From Bin125 sp026705025 (GTDB taxonomy: Bacteria > Chloroflexota > Dehalococcoidia > Bin125): a DNA stretch of 64,000 bases. The notes under the pieces were generated by a model. That model saw only the letters and a list, made by a program, of their open reading frames with translations. It did no database searches and was not told the DNA's origin. Of the stretch, positions 40,447 to 48,062 are shown piece by piece (positions within the stretch are counted from its first letter, which is position 1; each line of letters opens with the position of its first letter). The position numbers were made by a program, and so were the translations under genes. The DNA lies in contig JAPPBN010000004.1 of NCBI GenBank assembly GCA_026705025.1, positions 124,001 to 188,000 on the forward strand, read 5' to 3'.

Positions 40447-41394
40447 TCAGGCGGGCGTCGGCGCGCCCGGGTCGAGCAAGCCGGCTTCCCTCAGCTCGGT
40501 CCAGAGGGCGCCGGGGACTGGCGTCTCAACCATCCGCTTGTTCTCCTCCACCTCGGCAACCGACGCGGCGCCGGAGATCACGGCGGCGATCGCAGGATGA
40601 GCGAGGATGAACTGCAGAGCGGCCGCTTTCAAGGGCACATCGTGGCGGTCGCAGACTGCCTTGATCGCTCGGGCGCGATCGAGCATTCCAGCGGGCGCGG
40701 CGCGGTAGTTGTAACTCACGCTGTCGCTCAGATCCGAGGCGAGGATTCCGCTGTTGTACGGCCCGCCGGCGACGACGCTGATGCCATGCGCCTCGCAATA
40801 GGGCAGAAACTCTGCGAGCGCGCCTTGCTCGAGCAGCGTGTAGCGCCCCGCCAGGAGGAAGCAGTCGAGCGGCAGTTCGCGCGCGAAGCTCAACTCCATC
40901 TCCCACTGGTTCATTCCGGCGCCAATCGCAGTGACGAGGCCCTGCTCGCGCAGTTCGATCAATGCGGGGAAGGCTTCCGTCAGGGCCTGTTCCTCGTGGT
41001 CGTCGGGATCATGCACGAGGAGTATGTCGATGTGATCGACCCCCAGGCGCTCGAGACTCGATTCGAAGGTACGCAAGGCGCCGTCGCGGCTGAAATCGAA
41101 GTGCCAGGTCACCGAGCCGTCGGCATGTTCCTGCAAACGGCGGCCGACCTTGGTCGAGATCACGAAGTCCGAACGATCAAGGCTCGCAAGCGGCCCACGA
41201 TAGCGGCGCTCGCTCTCACCATTGCCGTACATCGGGGCGGTATCGAAGTAACGGACGCCGAGCGCGGCAGCTCGATCAATCAGCGCGGCTGCCTCGTCGA
41301 CTCCAGCATCGATGGCGAGAAAGACACCACCCAGCCCTAGCCGCGAGACCTGGAGGGAAGTGCGTCCGATCTGTCTGGTGTCGGTGGCCTTCAT
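40447..41394 (-). CDS. Aldo/keto reductase (L-fucose / D-threo-aldose dehydrogenase-like)
   Basis: This 315-residue AKR-fold protein has the catalytic Asp-Tyr-Lys-His tetrad: DTAPMYGNGESE (Asp and Tyr), STKVGRR (Lys) and LLVHDPDD (His). GRTSLQVSRLGLGG begins the barrel. The closest family I recognise is the L-fucose dehydrogenase / D-threo-aldose 1-dehydrogenase / pyridoxal dehydrogenase group, which oxidises sugars or pyridoxal with NAD(P). It lies between asd and dapA in a diaminopimelate operon, where no such enzyme is required, so it may be an insertion or a side-metabolism enzyme. It is 28 bases downstream of asd. Confidence 0.85.
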   Translation of the reverse strand: MKATDTRQIGRTSLQVSRLGLGGVFLAIDAGVDEAAALIDRAAALGVRYFDTAPMYGNGESERRYRGPLASLDRSDFVISTKVGRRLQEHADGSVTWHFDFSRDGALRTFESSLERLGVDHIDILLVHDPDDHEEQALTEAFPALIELREQGLVTAIGAGMNQWEMELSFARELPLDCFLLAGRYTLLEQGALAEFLPYCEAHGISVVAGGPYNSGILASDLSDSVSYNYRAAPAGMLDRARAIKAVCDRHDVPLKAAALQFILAHPAIAAVISGAASVAEVEENKRMVETPVPGALWTELREAGLLDPGAPTPA

Positions 41395-41422
41395 GGCCGC
41401 GATGCTAGGCGCTCGGAGGCGG

Positions 41423-42448
41423 CTAGAGACAACCGTCGTCGAGCATCCACTCGACCATCTGAACGATGTTCAGGGCGGCGCCCTTGCGCAGGTTGTCGGC
41501 GACGACCCACCAGGCAAGGCCATTGGGATTGGTCACATCGACCCGGGCCCGGCCGACCAGCGTGTCGTCGATCCCGTCAGCGTCGAGCGGCGTCGGCCAC
41601 TCTCCCGCGGCTCGGCCGTCGATCACCGAGAGTCCCGGCTGAGCGGCCCAGCGTTCGTGCGCCTCCTCCGGGGAAATCGGCCGGTCGAAGTCTGCATGGA
41701 CCGCGATGGCGTGCGCTCGCTCGGTCGGGATGCGGACGCAGGTTGCGGAGAGCGGCAGCTCGGGCTGGTGCAGAATCTTGCGCGACTCGACCAGCATCTT
41801 CCACTCTTCCTTGGTGTAGCCGTCATCGAGGAAGACATCGACCTGGGGCAGCGCGTTGTTCGCGATCTGCTTCGGGTACTCGTTGAACCGGTCCGCGCCA
41901 ATCTCGCCGCCGCCAACTATGACTGCGTTCTGCTCTCGCAGCTCCGTCACCGCTGCGCCGCCCGAACCGGAAGTCGCCTGGTAGGTGTCGGCGATGATCC
42001 GCGTCACTGCGCGGTCCTGGATCAACGGATGCAGCGAGAGCACCAGCGGCACTGTGGTGCAGTTCGGGGTCGCGATGATCCCGTTGTGCTGGCGCAGGTC
42101 TTCCGGGTTGACCTCGGGCACGACCAGCGGCACGCCCTCCTGCTGGCGGAAGGCGGATGAGTCGTCGAAGGCGACGGCGCCCTTACCGGCCGCGACGGGG
42201 CAGAGTTCCTTCGAGGCCGCTGTTGAGGCGGAGATGAAGGCCACATCTGCGCCGTCGAAGGCGTCGTGGGTGGTTTCGTGAACGACGTGAGTCTTACTCC
42301 GGAATGTGAGTTCGCGTCCTTCGGAGCGCTTCGTCGCGAGCAGCCGGAGTTCCTTCACGGGGAAGTCGCGTTCCTCCATGCAGCGGAGGAATTCGGCCCC
42401 CACGACGCCGGTCGCTCCGACGAGGGCAACGGTCAGTTCACGTCCCAC
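41423..42448 (-). CDS. asd: Aspartate-semialdehyde dehydrogenase
   Basis: This 341-residue enzyme reduces aspartyl phosphate to aspartate semialdehyde with NADPH, the branch point for lysine, methionine and threonine. The N-terminal VALVGATGVVGAEFLR nucleotide motif, the active-site Cys130 in ATPNCTTVPL, the GSGGAAVTEL region and the late RVPTERAHA-type RIPTERAHAIAVHAD block are present. It lies 41 bases after dapB and 28 before the aldo/keto reductase, in the same operon. Length is normal (330-345). Confidence 0.96.
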   Translation of the reverse strand: MGRELTVALVGATGVVGAEFLRCMEERDFPVKELRLLATKRSEGRELTFRSKTHVVHETTHDAFDGADVAFISASTAASKELCPVAAGKGAVAFDDSSAFRQQEGVPLVVPEVNPEDLRQHNGIIATPNCTTVPLVLSLHPLIQDRAVTRIIADTYQATSGSGGAAVTELREQNAVIVGGGEIGADRFNEYPKQIANNALPQVDVFLDDGYTKEEWKMLVESRKILHQPELPLSATCVRIPTERAHAIAVHADFDRPISPEEAHERWAAQPGLSVIDGRAAGEWPTPLDADGIDDTLVGRARVDVTNPNGLAWWVVADNLRKGAALNIVQMVEWMLDDGCL

Positions 42449-42489
42449 GATCTCGCTCCTTGTGCTGCGTGGTGGGTGTTGATTTGCGT

Positions 42490-43296
42490 TCAGTCAGTTC
42501 GCAGCCCGAGCAGGCGGTCGAGACCGATCACGAGGTGATCGAGCTCGGGCGCAGCGCGGACGGCGCGAAGGATTTCAGGGATGAACGAGGCACGGCTCAT
42601 CGAGTCGTGGCGAATGGTCAGCGTTTCGTCGTTGCCGCCGAACACGATCACCTGGTGAGCGACCAGTCCCGGCAATCGGACCGAGTGCAGCGAGGCTCCA
42701 CCAAGTTCAGCGCCGCGCGAGTCGTAGCCGTCGACGTTGTGGCGCTCGGCCTGCTTGCGGTTGAAGTCGCGGTTGCGGGCGGCGCGCATCGATTGCGCTG
42801 TGGCGACTGCGGTGCCCGAGGGCGCATCGACCTTGCCATCGTGATGTTGTTCGATGATCTCAACCGAGTCAAAGAGTGGCGCGGCGACGTTGGCGAGATG
42901 CATCATCAGGACCGCGCCAAGGGCGAAGTTGGCGGCAATCACACCGCCGAGCCCCGCGCCGTTGACACGTCGTTCGGCCTCGGCGACGGCGTCGTCCGAG
43001 AGTCCGCTGGTGCCGATCACGGGGCGAATGCCCGCGTCGATTGCCACCGGGATCAGTTTCACTGTCCACTCAGCGTTGGAGAAGTCGACGACCACGTCAG
43101 GCGACCAATCGGCGAGTGAATCGAGCGAGTTGCTGAGCGGGACCTCGCGACCGGTGATCGCAACCGAGGTTTCAGTGGACAGGCCGTCGAGCGCGCCGAT
43201 CAGTTCAAGGTCGTCGGCTGCCTCGATCGCCGTCATGATTTGCCGGCCCATGTTGCCGGCGCCGCTCATCACGACCCGGATGCTGGAGCTGGCCAT
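42490..43296 (-). CDS. dapB: 4-hydroxy-tetrahydrodipicolinate reductase
   Basis: This 268-residue protein completes the first specific step of lysine/diaminopimelate synthesis after DapA. The N-terminal GAGNMGRQI (12-20) is the Rossmann NAD(P)H motif; the catalytic block is IEQHHDGKVDAPSGTA, with the conserved His and Lys (HHDxKxDAPSGTA). A late SLHSVRLPG segment also matches. It lies downstream of pnp by 36 bases and upstream of asd, in the long minus-strand operon that begins with rpsO. Confidence 0.96.
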   Translation of the reverse strand: MASSSIRVVMSGAGNMGRQIMTAIEAADDLELIGALDGLSTETSVAITGREVPLSNSLDSLADWSPDVVVDFSNAEWTVKLIPVAIDAGIRPVIGTSGLSDDAVAEAERRVNGAGLGGVIAANFALGAVLMMHLANVAAPLFDSVEIIEQHHDGKVDAPSGTAVATAQSMRAARNRDFNRKQAERHNVDGYDSRGAELGGASLHSVRLPGLVAHQVIVFGGNDETLTIRHDSMSRASFIPEILRAVRAAPELDHLVIGLDRLLGLRTD

Positions 43297-43332
43297 GACC
43301 TACCTGTTCAACTGCCGCTCCGACTAGCGGCG

Positions 43333-46041
43333 CTAGCGGTTGGGCGCGCCGAAGTCGCTGCGTGGGGGTGGTGGCGGCGGTGGCGGGCCGTCGCCCTCGG
43401 GCTGCTGACCACGGCGAATGTTGACGCGAGAGAGGATGCCGCCACGGCGGCGCGGCGCGATGTTCGTGTCGGGCTGGCGTTCTTCCTGTTCGCCGCCATC
43501 ATTGCGCGGCGACCGCTCGCCGCGCTGTCCCGAGGACTGTTGGTTCGATCCATCGCTCGATTGCTGGTTCTGGTCGCCGCCCTGCTGTTGCGCGGCGCCT
43601 CGGCGGCGGCGTCGGCGGCGGCGGCGGGGTTGGCCTTCCCGAGGCGGCGCCACGGCGGCTGAGCCCTCGTCGCCCGCTGCGGTGGAAACTGGCGTTGGAG
43701 CAACGGTTTCGGCGGCTTCTGGTTCGGAGGCGGCGACGGCCTCGGCGGGTTGTTCCGCGACGGCCGTCTCCACTGGCTCTGCCTCTGCCTCCACCTCGGC
43801 TGGTTCGGGCTCTCGAGCGACCCGCGGACGGCGCTGGCGAGGCTCTCTCGGCTCTCTCGGCTCACGCGGCTCTCGCTCCCGTCGCGGCGGGCGTTCGTCG
43901 CGGCCCCTGCGCTCACGCGGTTCGCGTGGTTCGCGCGGTTCGCGGGAACCAGAGTCGGTATCGCCATTGAGCAGGGCCTTGCGCGAGGCGTTGACCCGGC
44001 CGAGGTTGTCCACCTCAATCACGATGATTTGCATCTCGTCGCCGACGCTGACAACGTCCTCGACCTTGTCGACGCGGTAGTCGGCCAACTCGGAGATGTG
44101 GACCAGCGCGTCCTTGCCAGGGACCATCTCGACGAAGGCGCCGAAGGGCAGGATGCGGACCACCTTGCCGGTGTAGATCTGGCCGGGTTCGATGTCGCGG
44201 GTCATGGCCGAGATGCGCTCGAAGGCGGCCTCTCCCGAGGCCTGATCGACGGCAGTGATGAACACCGCGCCGTCGTCTTCGACCGAAATCTCGGCGCCCG
44301 TGTCGTCCTGCAACGCACGGATGTTGCGGCCGCCCGGACCGATCAACTGGCCAATCTTGTCCTGCGGCACATCGATCCGCAAGATGCGCGGGGCGTGCGG
44401 CGACATCTGCTCGCGCGGGGCCTCGATGCACTGGGTCATCACGTCCATGATTTCCAGTCGGGCGTCCCGGGCCTGATCGAGCGCGCGGGTCAGGATCTCG
44501 AGGTCAATGCCCTTGACCTTCATGTCCATCTGCAGCGCCGTGACGCCGTCGCGAGACCCGGCGACCTTGAAGTCCATGTCACCGAGGTGGTCTTCCATCC
44601 CGACGATGTCGGTCAGGATGGCGACGTCATCCTCTTCCTTGATCAGACCCATCGCGATGCCCGCGATTGGCGTCTTGATCGGCACGCCGGCGTCCATCAT
44701 CGAGAGGACAGAGGCGCAAACGGAGGCCATTGAGGTTGAACCGTTGGAGGCGAGCACCTCGGAGACGATCCGGATCGTGTATGGAAACTCCTCGAAGGGC
44801 GGCAGGATTGCGGCCATCGCACGCTCACCGAGCATGCCGTGGCCGATGCTGCGCCTCGACGGGTTGCCCACGCGGCCGGTCTCGCCGGTCGAGAAGGGCG
44901 GGAAGTTGTAATGGTGCATGAAGCGCTTCAAGTCCTCGGGCGTGAGGTCATCGAGGCGCTGGGCCATGCCCGACCCGGCCAGCGTGGTGAAGCTGAGCAC
45001 CTGGGTCTCACCGCGCTGGAAGAGTCCCGAACCGTGCGTGCGTGGCACGAGGTCAACCTCGGCCGACAACGGTCGGAGGTCGGCGTGCCCGCGACCGTCG
45101 GCGCGGACGCCGTCGTCGAGGATGCTGCGCCGCACGATTCGCTTCTCCAGGGCGTCGAACGCCTCCTGGTGCGCGTCAGCGTCGGCGTCTTCATCGAGGC
45201 TGTCGAGCAGCGACGCCTTGACGGCGGCCCGTCGGGCATCGCGGTCGGCCTTGTCTTCCGCGTCGCGGAGGGCGGAGACCAGATCTGCTTCGACGCGCTC
45301 CTCGACCGCGGCGAGCACGTCGGCGTCAACCGACTGCGCGGTGAACTCGCGCTTGGCCGGCGCGACCTCGGAGGCGAGCGCCTCCTGCATCTCACAGATC
45401 GTGGTGATCGCCTCCTGGCCGATTGCCAGGGCCTCGACGAGGAGCGATTCCGGTACTTCGCCGGCTTCCGCCTCGACCATGGTGATTGCGTCTTTGGTGC
45501 CGGCGACGACGAGGTTGAGGTCGGAGGCCTCGAGTTCGGCAAACGTTGGTTGCAGCACCAGTTCGCCGTCGACATGGCCAATGCGCACCGAGGCGACCGG
45601 GCCGTCGAAGGGGATGTCGGAGACGCAGAGCGCCGCCGAGGCGGCGATCGTGCCCAGCGTGTCGGGCGGGTTCTCCATGTCGACCGAGAAGATCGTGAGG
45701 ATCAGCTGGGTGTCGTCGTTGTAGCCCTTGGGGAAGAACGGGCGGATGGGCCGGTCGGTCAGCCGCGCCGAGAGCACGGCGGTCGTGGTCGGACGGCCTT
45801 CGCGGCGGAAGAACGATCCGGGGATCCGACCGGCGGCGTAGAGCCGCTCTTCGAACTCAACCGAGAGCGGGAAGAAGTCGATCCCGGGGCGCGGCTTGGA
45901 GGCCGTGGCGGTGCCGAGCATCATCGTGTCGCCGTAGCGAATCGTGACCGCGCCGCCGGCCTGATGCGCGAGCTTGCCGGTCTCGATCGTGAGGGTCCGT
46001 CCGGCGATTTCCTGCTGGACGGTGCGAGTGGTGATTTCCAT
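43333..46041 (-). CDS. pnp: Polyribonucleotide nucleotidyltransferase with a long Arg/Pro-rich C-terminal extension
   Basis: This 902-residue 3'-5' phosphorolytic exoribonuclease has two RNase PH domains (about 1-550), a KH domain with VPQDKIGQLIGPGGRNIRAL (about 555-610) and an S1 domain with GQIYTGKVVRILPFGAFVEM (about 625-695). The family normally ends near 700-750 residues. Here ~195 extra residues follow, with EPREPREPRE-type repeats, a run of nine Arg, Gln/Asn/Ser-rich and Pro-rich stretches. This resembles the unstructured RNA- and protein-binding tail of RNase E. It is encoded 171 bases downstream of rpsO, the classical rpsO-pnp order, and leads into dapB. Confidence 0.96.
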   Translation of the reverse strand: MEITTRTVQQEIAGRTLTIETGKLAHQAGGAVTIRYGDTMMLGTATASKPRPGIDFFPLSVEFEERLYAAGRIPGSFFRREGRPTTTAVLSARLTDRPIRPFFPKGYNDDTQLILTIFSVDMENPPDTLGTIAASAALCVSDIPFDGPVASVRIGHVDGELVLQPTFAELEASDLNLVVAGTKDAITMVEAEAGEVPESLLVEALAIGQEAITTICEMQEALASEVAPAKREFTAQSVDADVLAAVEERVEADLVSALRDAEDKADRDARRAAVKASLLDSLDEDADADAHQEAFDALEKRIVRRSILDDGVRADGRGHADLRPLSAEVDLVPRTHGSGLFQRGETQVLSFTTLAGSGMAQRLDDLTPEDLKRFMHHYNFPPFSTGETGRVGNPSRRSIGHGMLGERAMAAILPPFEEFPYTIRIVSEVLASNGSTSMASVCASVLSMMDAGVPIKTPIAGIAMGLIKEEDDVAILTDIVGMEDHLGDMDFKVAGSRDGVTALQMDMKVKGIDLEILTRALDQARDARLEIMDVMTQCIEAPREQMSPHAPRILRIDVPQDKIGQLIGPGGRNIRALQDDTGAEISVEDDGAVFITAVDQASGEAAFERISAMTRDIEPGQIYTGKVVRILPFGAFVEMVPGKDALVHISELADYRVDKVEDVVSVGDEMQIIVIEVDNLGRVNASRKALLNGDTDSGSREPREPREPRERRGRDERPPRREREPREPREPREPRQRRPRVAREPEPAEVEAEAEPVETAVAEQPAEAVAASEPEAAETVAPTPVSTAAGDEGSAAVAPPREGQPRRRRRRRRRGAAQQQGGDQNQQSSDGSNQQSSGQRGERSPRNDGGEQEERQPDTNIAPRRRGGILSRVNIRRGQQPEGDGPPPPPPPPRSDFGAPNR

Positions 46042-46212
46042 GGGGTGTAGCGTTCCTGTGCTTCCTTCTGCCTATCGAGTCTGCCGCCGTTTCCTCGACG
46101 ACAGCCCTTCATTGATCTGCAACGGCCGGCCCGTTTCGGGCGCGCGTCGGGCGCGTCGCTGAACTTCGTCCGAGACGGTCCACAGCGCTGGCTCGGATCT
46201 GTTCGCCTCGCG

Positions 46213-46479
46213 TTAGCGGCGCAGACCCAGTTCGTTGATCAGCGCGGTGTATCGGTTGACATCCTCACGGTTGAGGTAGCGAAGCTGCCGCCGCCGCTGG
46301 CCAACGAGCTTGGTCAGCGCACGGCGAGTGTGATAGTCGTGCCGATGTTCGCGCAGGTGATCGGTCAACCGTGAGATTCGCTGGGTCAGCTGGGCGATCT
46401 GAACCTCTGGCGATCCGGTGTCGGAGTCGTGTTGACCGAACTGCGCCGCAATGGCGGCCTTCTCATCCTTACTCAGCAT
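46213..46479 (-). CDS. rpsO: 30S ribosomal protein S15
   Basis: This 88-residue protein binds 16S rRNA in the central domain. The diagnostic motif block GSPEVQIAQLTQRISRLT and HLREHRHDYHTRRALTKLV, followed by RRRQLRYL, is complete. It is the first gene of the operon rpsO-pnp-dapB-asd-dapA. In many bacteria its mRNA leader is autoregulated by S15; the leader here lies upstream of 46479, but I do not see an obvious pseudoknot by eye. The 170 bases between rpsO and pnp contain stems (for example GGCCCGTTTCGGGC) that may be processing sites. Confidence 0.97.
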   Translation of the reverse strand: MLSKDEKAAIAAQFGQHDSDTGSPEVQIAQLTQRISRLTDHLREHRHDYHTRRALTKLVGQRRRQLRYLNREDVNRYTALINELGLRR

Positions 46480-46690
46480 GTATGCACCTGTCCACGTGGG
46501 CCATCAGGCGAGTCTGCGCGAGGGGGCTGCCCTGTTCCCGGTGAGTACCAGGTTTCTTCGAGTCTGTCGGCGACTCTCCAAGCCGCCGGCTCCCCACCGC
46601 TTCGCTGCGTGGTCGTCTCGTTGCCTAGACGTTACCAGACTGTTCCGTGCTTCAGACGCCAGATCGGTCGCGTATGCGACACTGGGCGTC

Positions 46691-47035
46691 ATGGCCGTGC
46701 TGATGACCCATCCGATCATGATCGTGCGGGCGCGTCTCGATCCGACGGTGCTGCAGGAGTTCGAGGACTGGCATCGCCAGACGCATTTGCCGCACGTGCT
46801 CGAGATCCCGGGCATCGTCTCGGCATTTCGGGTGCGCGGTTCCGACCCGATCGCTGGGGCCCATCTGATGGGCTACACGTTCGAGGACGAGTCCGTCGTC
46901 CAGGGCGCGCTCTCCTCCGAAGAGGCGCAGGTCGCCCGCCGGGACTGGGACCACTGGGCCGACCAGGTCTACGAGCTCTCGGTCGAGATCTACGCCCCCC
47001 TCGCGCCGTTGCCGATCTTCCAGCACCACAACTAA
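46691..47035 (+). CDS. Small dimeric alpha/beta-barrel (ABM/EthD-like) protein
   Basis: This 114-residue protein has the ferredoxin-like alpha/beta pattern of dimeric ABM/EthD/NIPSNAP-type proteins: a first strand IMIVRARLD, the helix LQEFEDWHRQTHLPHVL, then IPGIVSAFRVRG, GYTFEDESV, and a late helix DWDHWADQVY. The His of HLPHVLEIPG is conserved in the family. Substrate is unknown; related proteins act as monooxygenases or simple degradative helpers. The ATG at 46691 starts the domain; the in-frame region upstream covers the divergent promoter of rpsO and is not coding. Confidence 0.7.
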   Translation: MAVLMTHPIMIVRARLDPTVLQEFEDWHRQTHLPHVLEIPGIVSAFRVRGSDPIAGAHLMGYTFEDESVVQGALSSEEAQVARRDWDHWADQVYELSVEIYAPLAPLPIFQHHN

Positions 47036-47113
47036 GGTACGGCGCTTGTCCGTCGTTCAGTCTCCGGCCTGCGTCACTTGCGCCCCGCGCCCCCGACATT
47101 CCTGTATCCCAGT

Positions 47114-47581
47114 CCGTCATTCCCGCGCAAGCGGGAATCCATCCGGGACGCCGGGTAACAGCGGCATGAGAGTGACATCTCGCGAGGTCGCGCGAAATGG
47201 CTGACCGGACACCCTCCGTGTACATCATCACGGACCAGCCAAAGGGCACCTTGTATATCGGCGTTACCTCCGACCTGCCCGGCCGCATCTGGACTCACAA
47301 ACAACGGAGTATCCCTGGCTTCGCGAGCCGTTACGGACTCGACCAGCTCGTCTGGCACGAGTATCACGAAGACATGGAATCGGCGATTCTCAGGGAAAAG
47401 CAGCTGAAGAAGTGGAATCGAGCATGGAAGCTCCGACTAGTGCATGAGGCGAATCCGACGTGGCGCGACCTGTACGAAGACCTGGCATAAGTCTGGAGCG
47501 GGACGCCCACGGTGGGCATGGCCGGTCGAGGCGCTAGTGGACTTGGTCCTGAATGGATTCCCGCCTGCGCGGGAATGACGG
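47114..47581. mobile_element. Candidate miniature element: GIY-YIG gene between 29-bp terminal inverted repeats
   Basis: The ends are a 29-bp inverted repeat with a single mismatch. The left end (hairpin 47119-47138) reads CCGTCATTCCCGC..., and the right end (hairpin 47557-47576) reads ...GCGGGAATGACGG. Both ends contain perfect 8-bp stems, ATTCCCGC/GCGGGAAT. The enclosed 468 bp consist of one GIY-YIG gene and little else. The ends belong to the dispersed REP-like family seen at 24806 and 35441. Confidence 0.6.
47197..47490 (+). CDS. GIY-YIG nuclease domain protein
   Basis: This 97-residue protein consists of the GIY-YIG module alone, as in the YhbQ/URI-type family. The first motif is in SVYIITDQPKGTLYIGVTSD, the catalytic Arg in LPGRIWTHK, the family 'Fasryg..LVWxE' stretch as GFASRYGLDQLVWHEY, and the catalytic Glu in EDMESAILREKQLKKW. 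Length is typical for such stand-alone proteins (80-110). It is likely to cleave DNA, but no recognition domain is present. The gene lies between inverted REP-like palindromes, suggesting a functional link with the palindromes. Confidence 0.92.
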   Translation: MADRTPSVYIITDQPKGTLYIGVTSDLPGRIWTHKQRSIPGFASRYGLDQLVWHEYHEDMESAILREKQLKKWNRAWKLRLVHEANPTWRDLYEDLA

Positions 47582-47683
47582 AGTGGGATACGGGAATCGT
47601 GGAGGGCGCGCGGTGATGGTGAGGGAGCGCGTTGGTCTGACGGAGGGGCGGAGGTGGCGGGGGAATGACGGATGAATCGCGCT

Positions 47684-48025
47684 CTACAAATCCAGCGCGA
47701 CCTCGTCCTTGATCGCCGTCTTGCCCTCGGGCAGGGTGAAGAAGTTGCAGAAGCAGGTGCCCTCGAAATCGACCAAGCCGTTGAGGACCGGTTCGCAGAC
47801 GCAGATCGTGTCGTCGTTGTTGGCCGGCTGGCAGGGGCAATAGAACTTGCCGAAGCGCATCCGCATGTTGACGAAGTCTTCGATCGTCTGGTCGGCGTTC
47901 ATCAGGATGTAGCCGCGCTCCTCGCAGAACTTGTCGGCGAGCTCGGTCATTTCGGCGCGGTACTGGTCGCGCAGGGCCCGTTCTTCCTCTTCCGGCAGGT
48001 CAGTCAGGCGTTCGAACTCGGCCAT
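47684..48025 (-). CDS. Ferredoxin:thioredoxin reductase catalytic-subunit-like protein
   Basis: From the ATG at 48025 (AAGGA upstream) this is 113 residues. It has seven cysteines: Cys34, then CPC at 63-65, CVC at 75-77 and CFC at 91-93. The order fits the FTR-beta family (CPC, CPC, CHC), which holds a [4Fe-4S] cluster next to a redox disulfide, but the second motif is CVC and the third CFC, and the spacings differ from the plant enzyme. The YxxxC-PC..N-NDDT context and the GTCFCNFF end support the family. It may pass electrons from ferredoxin to a thioredoxin. The following frame upstream of this ATG overlaps pepA and is not coding. Confidence 0.8.
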   Translation of the reverse strand: MAEFERLTDLPEEEERALRDQYRAEMTELADKFCEERGYILMNADQTIEDFVNMRMRFGKFYCPCQPANNDDTICVCEPVLNGLVDFEGTCFCNFFTLPEGKTAIKDEVALDL

Positions 48026-48062
48026 GACGCGTCCTTTTCCCCATTGCTGAGCTCTCTCAAGT

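Noticed and set aside
39205..41340. Open frame of 711 codons on the plus strand across dapA and the aldo/keto reductase
   Set aside because: It is antisense to two well-identified enzymes; the product is Arg/His/Gly-rich with no domain. High GC makes such antisense frames common.
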